The position numbers and the translations under genes are program-made. A stretch of 25,146 bases of DNA from Paramacrobiotus richtersi (lineage: Eukaryota; Tardigrada; Eutardigrada; Parachela; Macrobiotidae): assembly GCA_034698045.1 (NCBI GenBank), contig JAQGAU010000659.1, positions 1 to 25,146 on the forward strand. The letters are read 5' to 3'. The notes beneath the pieces are model-generated. The model was not told where the DNA came from. It worked only from the letters and a program-made list of their open reading frames with translations, and ran no database searches. Below are positions 20,411 through 25,146 of this stretch, one piece after another. Within the stretch, counting starts at the first letter, position 1. Every line of letters starts with the position of its first letter.

Positions 20411-22629
20411 TCATTTTCCGTACAAATCCGTCCAGTATCGTAGAAATACGTAAGGTAATTCATGAGGCTGGTTGCACTCCGCTGTTTCCCGTAAGCGTGG
20501 CAGGCCGAAATCCCCTTGCGGAAAATGCGAGTATTGCTGCGGTGCACTAGTGCTTTTGATTGCACTCGTTTGATTATATGAATACATGCCCGCTCCCCGA
20601 ATCGTGGGAAAAGATTGTACATTTGGAAGTCCTGCCGGAAATAATCTTGCCGTGGTTGGTGCTGAGTTGCTACTCGAACTGAGCGGTGCATGTATCTTAG
20701 GCCTTGGGGATAGTGTTGCTTGCGGCGGGAAGCTATTAGACTGAGGAATTTTCGGACTGCGATCGATTAGAGAGACGGTTCCACTGGCAGTTGTGTGGTG
20801 AGGATAGGGTGTAGGCAAGGAAAAGGCGCTCTGACTTTGGAGCTGCCGTTTGGGTACAAATAGTTCTAGAAACTGAAAATGTGTTCATCCTTATAATTCT
20901 GAACCTTGGTACGTTCGCTTACGTTGCTTGCCGGGAGCTGATAAGTTTTGCTGCATGAGCGGTATACCATCTCGCTGCTTCGAGGATAAATTCTTGATGT
21001 GACGGTTATCGTTTTGTGGATTTAAAATCTTGGATGAACGTTGACCCAGTGGTATTCCGTTGTGGTGCTGATTTGTTGCACCAGTGTCCTTAATTGTTCT
21101 ATTCCCGGGTGCCGTACGCGTAACTCCTCTGTATGTTGCGCCTAGTCTTAACGGTCCAGTCTCCATCCGTTGTTCATTTCTGTTATTGTATTGGTACTGC
21201 CGGTTCGATGTTGCACCTTCTTGACTGTAACATTTTGCGAACGGTACTGTTTTGCTTTGACCCGGTGCTAACAACGGATGATGTATTCTGGTGGTTTCGT
21301 GTTTCGCTGCCAGGCTCGCCTGAGACGGAACAGATTCCGAACTTCCTACCGAGTTTGCGGTGGATTGAGCGGACGGACTAAAGACGCGAGTAACAGAACA
21401 GCTACTTTTGCTCCATTGTACTCCGTATGGATTGGCTCGGTTAACGTAGCCCGTGTTGCTCTGGTAGTTAGCATTTCGATCAACAGGGATCAGGCTGTGT
21501 GGTGAGTTTGGATAGGGTCCATTTACTTTCCTGTGGGCAGATGGTTGATACAAATTTCCGTTTTTCCGCATCAAGGTATCAGTGGACTTCATTTGGACAA
21601 GGTGTTTCGGTAAGGGTTGGACTGCATATTCGCTTTCTAACGGATTCATTGCCTTTCTGGGCTGAAAATCCAGTTGTGGTCCAATTTGTGTTTCGTCGTA
21701 GTACTGGTAGGGCTCCTGTGCTTTTGCCACCTGGGACTTCTTCCATGTTCTTCTACTGGGTTTTGGGCGCTCGCCGTATGGATCTTTAAAAGTAAAAAAA
21801 TACAGACTTTAAATATAAAACAATATGATGTGTTGCAAGAGTACTTACAGCTTTCCGCAGTAGGGAATGACTTATTGCCGCTGGCATTCACTGCAAATGT
21901 GTACTGCGGTAATGTTGCTGACATGTCACCTCCAGGGAGACAACTGGCTGTGAAAGAAGACGGCCGGCCGGCACATTTAGCTGTATATCGTGATGCGTCC
22001 ACATCTTGCCGATGAGCAACGTAGTGTTTAGTGTGAGCGACTGGATTTTTCGTTTGGTCTATATTAACGGAATCCGGACCGAAAACGGCATTTTCTGGCA
22101 AACAAGCTTCGGGATCGGGTATTTGCTGAATGGCCTCATGAGTCCGCGAGGCGTCCGATTGGTAACTGCGGCCTGGCAATATGGTCTGAGCAAGCACGTT
22201 ATCCCCTGCAGATCTGACTTTTATTGTTGGATTAACGTGATTATTTCAGTCAACTGAGTGTACTTACTGCAGGTCGTTCGTCAGTTGCTTTTCGGGTATA
22301 CGTAACACATCGGAAGACGAAGCGAATTCGTTGTTCTTCGAATCATTGTGTGCGCTAATGACCGGAGACTGTTTATTCACCACTGATTCGAATCCCCGAT
22401 CCGCTTCTCTGGCTTCAGTAACTTTGGAATGAGCATTGTCCACCGGGTCCGCCAAATACGCGTTAACTATCCAACTGAAGTCGCAAGCCGTATGCGGGTA
22501 ATTGAAAGAGCTCATTGTACGGTTGTCGAAGATACTTTCGTGCTCGAAAAGATCCTCATCGGAAAAATCTCTGAAATCGTTGTCGGAATCTTCAAAATCC
22601 TGATGATCTCGAACGCTGCAGGGCTTCAT
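20411..22629 (-). CDS. Large, mostly disordered protein of 680 residues, 4 exons, unknown
   Basis: Exons in order: 22629-22268, 22213-21849, 21783-20923, 20865-20411. Each intron has a GTAAGT/GTAAGC donor and an AG acceptor, the phases (2, 1, 1) agree, and the frame stays open to a TGA. The N-terminus is strongly acidic and aromatic (DFEDSDNDFRDFSDEDLFEH), followed by a possibly ordered stretch (CDFSWIVNAYLADP). The remainder is rich in Gln, Asn, Ser, Pro, Arg and Tyr, with few hydrophobic blocks, typical of intrinsic disorder. It ends with a hydrophobic/aromatic tail (LPYVFLRYWTDLYGK). There is no signal peptide, membrane helix or domain I can name. The composition resembles RNA-granule or transcription scaffolds, but that is only composition. 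The exon 3-exon 4 junction has two nearby acceptors, and only the one at 20866 keeps the frame. Confidence 0.72.
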
Positions 22630-23234
22630 TTTAACTGATAAATATTTCAATCAAATTAATGTATTGTAAAGGCACTTTGGCCGCATGGCTTCAGCTGGAA
22701 AAATGTCAGACAGGTAAAAGATAACTTGTATTCACAATAAATTCTTCATTACGGTTGCCCCAGGTCGGAGTATCTTCCCGATGCATCTGGCATACGGGTA
22801 GGGTACAGCCTTTTACGGATCACACAATGCGAAACGCAATTCGAAAAAGTGATTGTGCACCTAAATTTGTTCGGGTTGTCTAGGTCACAACAATAAACTC
22901 AGTGCGCGCTTCTGCGAAACCAGCCACTTTTTCATGTATAAAATGTACCGTCGTCACTGGGAGCCCTACCACTCACTGTTTACTTCATGGAAAACAAAAT
23001 AGCGGAATATCGAGTTTGTTCCATAACCAGAGAATTTCTCGCCAGAAGGATATGTAGGTGACTCTTTGAGCGCTACAACAAATTGTTTAACAAATTATTT
23101 GACACCAAAGGCATCGACGTCCATATTACGTATCATAATCGGTCACAGGGATTAACAAAACAAAGCACAGCAAAACCGTGATTCACAATAGTATTTACAC
23201 AAATGTAAGAACTGCTTCTAGAAAGAGGTTTGTC
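22630..23234. other. Intergenic interval, no gene seen
   Basis: This lies between the start of the disordered-protein gene and the stop of the BTB-BACK gene, both on the minus strand. No frame of note is present. A short ~12-bp tandem duplication (ACAAATTGTTTA, then ACAAATTATTT) lies near 23079-23101. No minus-strand AATAAA for the BTB gene was found. Confidence 0.45.
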
Positions 23235-24975
23235 TTAATATCCTGACATAAGGTCATCCGGAGTCCGGTCTCGACCACGGTATCGGAGATTCTGTTGTGG
23301 TGTTTCACTTCGCGAAGACGTCAAGGAGACCGCCCTTGCTCGGGCCGCTTGTGCCATAAGCACTGGTCCACCATGAGGAAACGCTGGTGTCGTTTGTTGA
23401 CCAAATGGATTAGACTGAAACGTGTTCGATCCGGAGAAGTTGGTCTTAGGGAAGCTCTGGGGCTGATGCATCGAAGTCATCATACCTGGAATAGAGGCAT
23501 ACTTATCTATCTTACGAAAGTCGCTGTTCGTGGTTGTGTCAGTATTACTATTTCGAAAAGCTCCGTATCGGCCTTCCTCAGGCTGTTGCGACTGTTCTGG
23601 TTGCTTGTTCCGAGCTCGCTGCTTTTGCTGCTTGACATCGGAAGCCAGTTCGCCTCTGTCTTTTAGCATTTTATTCCTAAACGCATATCATGTACAAACT
23701 ACGGACTTTTGTGTATAAAGGTCTGGTAACTTTGATAATGATTTTCTCAACTTACATGTTTGCTTGGGCCAAAATCTCAAGCCCTGGTGATACGGCAAAT
23801 GCTTCGTCATACTGCATACAGTGTATCAGTTCTTCCTCAGTCAGATAGATCAACCGCACACACTCCATTAAACGCGGGAGGTATTTCAGACGTTCATGCC
23901 GCCGATGATTAATCCACGCCATTGCCGCTTCGAACACTTCAAATTCAGACTAAAAGCAAAAGCAAAGTTAACACTGAATACAGTATTTACTGTAATACGA
24001 GTTCACTAAGCAGCTTGCCCTTTGTGAACATTACGTCATTACCTTTGGAACTAGAAAATTCGAACTTAGAACTTTGGTGACAGCTTGTAGGCTCTGTTCA
24101 AGGAAGGCTTCCCTTTGGTAGAACAGCTTGAAATCTTTAGTAAATTTGGACCAGGCAACTTCCTGTAGGTCGTCCGCTCCCAACTCGGTGGTTGCCTGGA
24201 TGGTTTGTATGATGTTCTGATCTTCGAGCAGCCGCTCCATTATTTTGTTGCACCGTGCGACGACAACGTATACTTCCAGTTCTTTGGCTGCTTTATAGAT
24301 TGCGACTAAGGATGTCAGTTCTATCTAGAGAAACAAAAGCATAAATGTTAGCACACGAAGCTTGATTACGATTTTGCACTTTTCTTCGACGATTCATTAT
24401 AACGCAGCTACAGCTTTATAATTTATAAAACAAACAAGCGAAGCCGTTAAACTAACCTCAAGCTTTGCGAGGTACATAAAATCAACGAGCTGTTTGAGGG
24501 CGCCCAGAGCGACCTCATTGGACAAGGCGATCACAATAGGCAATGGTTTTGTCTTGTTGAAATCCATAGCTTCCTTTTCACATCGGCCGGAGTGTCCAAC
24601 AACAACGGCCGAATGTACGGGGATAACTGTGTCCACTGTTTTCAAGATGATATCACACAGGGTCCCAGTGCGCCACAGACCGACAAACGTCTGATGTATC
24701 CTGAACATGCACTATGAGATAACAATTCTGTAGCAGTGAAATTAACTCAAAGTCAGCGACTCAGCAAGGATGTAAAAGTGCTTACTGCATTAAATGGTTT
24801 TTTCGTTCTCTATGGAGAATCTCTTCGACTTCGATCTGGAACTGTGTTTTATCTTGGCGCTCTTCATTCAGCTGTGCGAGAGCAAAGCCAAATGGATCCA
24901 AGCCATTCTGGACTCCAGAGACGTAGCTGTCCTCTCGAAAGCTCTCACTACCAGATTCACTGGACTGCAGGAAAG
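23235..24975 (-). CDS. BTB-BACK domain protein with disordered C-terminus (5' end outside window)
   Basis: Likely substrate adaptor of Cullin-3 ubiquitin ligases or a BTB scaffold. Visible exons in order: 24975-24786, 24700-24457, 24324-24043, 23949-23756, 23676-23235 (TAA). They give 449 residues, with all phases consistent and at least one exon missing upstream. Exon 1 is hydrophilic and acidic. Exon 2 opens the BTB fold (GLWRTGTLCDIILKTVDTVIPVHSAVV), which ends early in exon 3 (LVDFMYLAKLE-IELTSLVAIYKAAKELEV). A BACK domain follows in exons 3-4, including FEVFEAAMAWINH and YLPRLMECVRLIYL. Instead of the Kelch repeats usual after BTB-BACK, the last ~150 residues are Gln/Ser/Pro/Arg-rich and disordered and end PDDLMSGY. 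The first acceptor (24976) is uncertain, since another lies 11 nt further on. Confidence 0.85.
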
Positions 24976-25047
24976 CTAGATAATGGAACAAAACATACAG
25001 TAGTTAACACATGAAACTGCAAGATAATTGCAGACATAGGGTGGGTC

Positions 25048-25137
25048 TCGAATTCGAAGCGAATCTCGACACGGTATGCGGGCGTGGCTAAACGAAAGTT
25101 ACGGCGCCGTAACCACCTCATGAGGTGGCTTCGCGAA
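25048..25137. repeat. Cluster of perfect palindromes
   Basis: TCGAATTCGA (25048-25057), GTTACGGCGCCGTAAC (25098-25113), CCACCTCATGAGGTGG (25113-25128) and TTCGCGAA (25130-25137) are each perfect palindromes. The two 16-mers share one base. The cluster lies upstream of the first visible exon of the BTB-BACK gene, in an intron or 5' region, and runs near the window edge. It may belong to a foldback or mobile element that continues outside. Confidence 0.7.
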
Positions 25138-25146
25138 CCGTATCTT

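Noticed and set aside
22484..22513. PAM2-like poly(A)-binding-protein motif in the disordered protein (SSFNYPHTACDF)
   Set aside because: The spacing between N, A and F does not match the PAM2 consensus (LNxxAxxF); two extra residues are present.

Overview
This is nuclear DNA of a multicellular animal. The genes are split by short introns (58 to about 940 nt, mostly GT-AG), AATAAA-type signals follow several stop codons, and the proteins are animal types: a filamin with two calponin-homology domains, a BTB-BACK protein and a secreted lectin/PAN protein. Compact introns, roughly one gene per 2.5-3 kb and a cofactor-independent phosphoglycerate mutase (common in nematodes, rare in most other animals) point to a small-genome invertebrate. 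A tardigrade or another ecdysozoan is my best guess, but the species cannot be named from the sequence.

Layout from left to right. 1-126 (+) is the last coding exon of an unknown gene. 1523-1843 (-) holds a weakly supported small spliced locus. 1983-5157 (+) is a five-exon secreted protein with a bulb-type lectin domain and a PAN/apple domain, all four introns in phase 1. 5158-9632 is gene-poor and holds a degenerate tRNA-like sequence, a ~280-bp foldback and two weak minus-strand ORFs. 9633-10363 (+) is a two-exon four-helix membrane protein. 11431-15231 (-) is a complete nine-exon short filamin of 859 residues. A 1.1-kb divergent interval separates it from a complete twelve-exon iPGM of 521 residues at 16352-18833 (+). 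19089-19925 (-) is a single-exon glycosylation-site-rich membrane protein, tail to tail with iPGM. 20411-22629 (-) is a four-exon, 680-residue, largely disordered protein. 23235-24975 (-) is the 3' part of a BTB-BACK gene whose 5' end lies beyond the window.

I reassembled each multi-exon gene by hand, and the exon lengths and splice phases add up to open frames from start to stop (from the first visible exon for the BTB gene). The filamin and iPGM reconstructions are strongest because conserved domains run across every junction. The genes do not look like one pathway: they mix cytoskeleton, glycolysis, secretion and protein-degradation adaptors, as expected in an ordinary animal gene neighbourhood. 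The most unusual items are the lectin+PAN architecture, the miniature filamin, two introns that appear to use GC donors, and acceptor-like sequences that abut several start codons.
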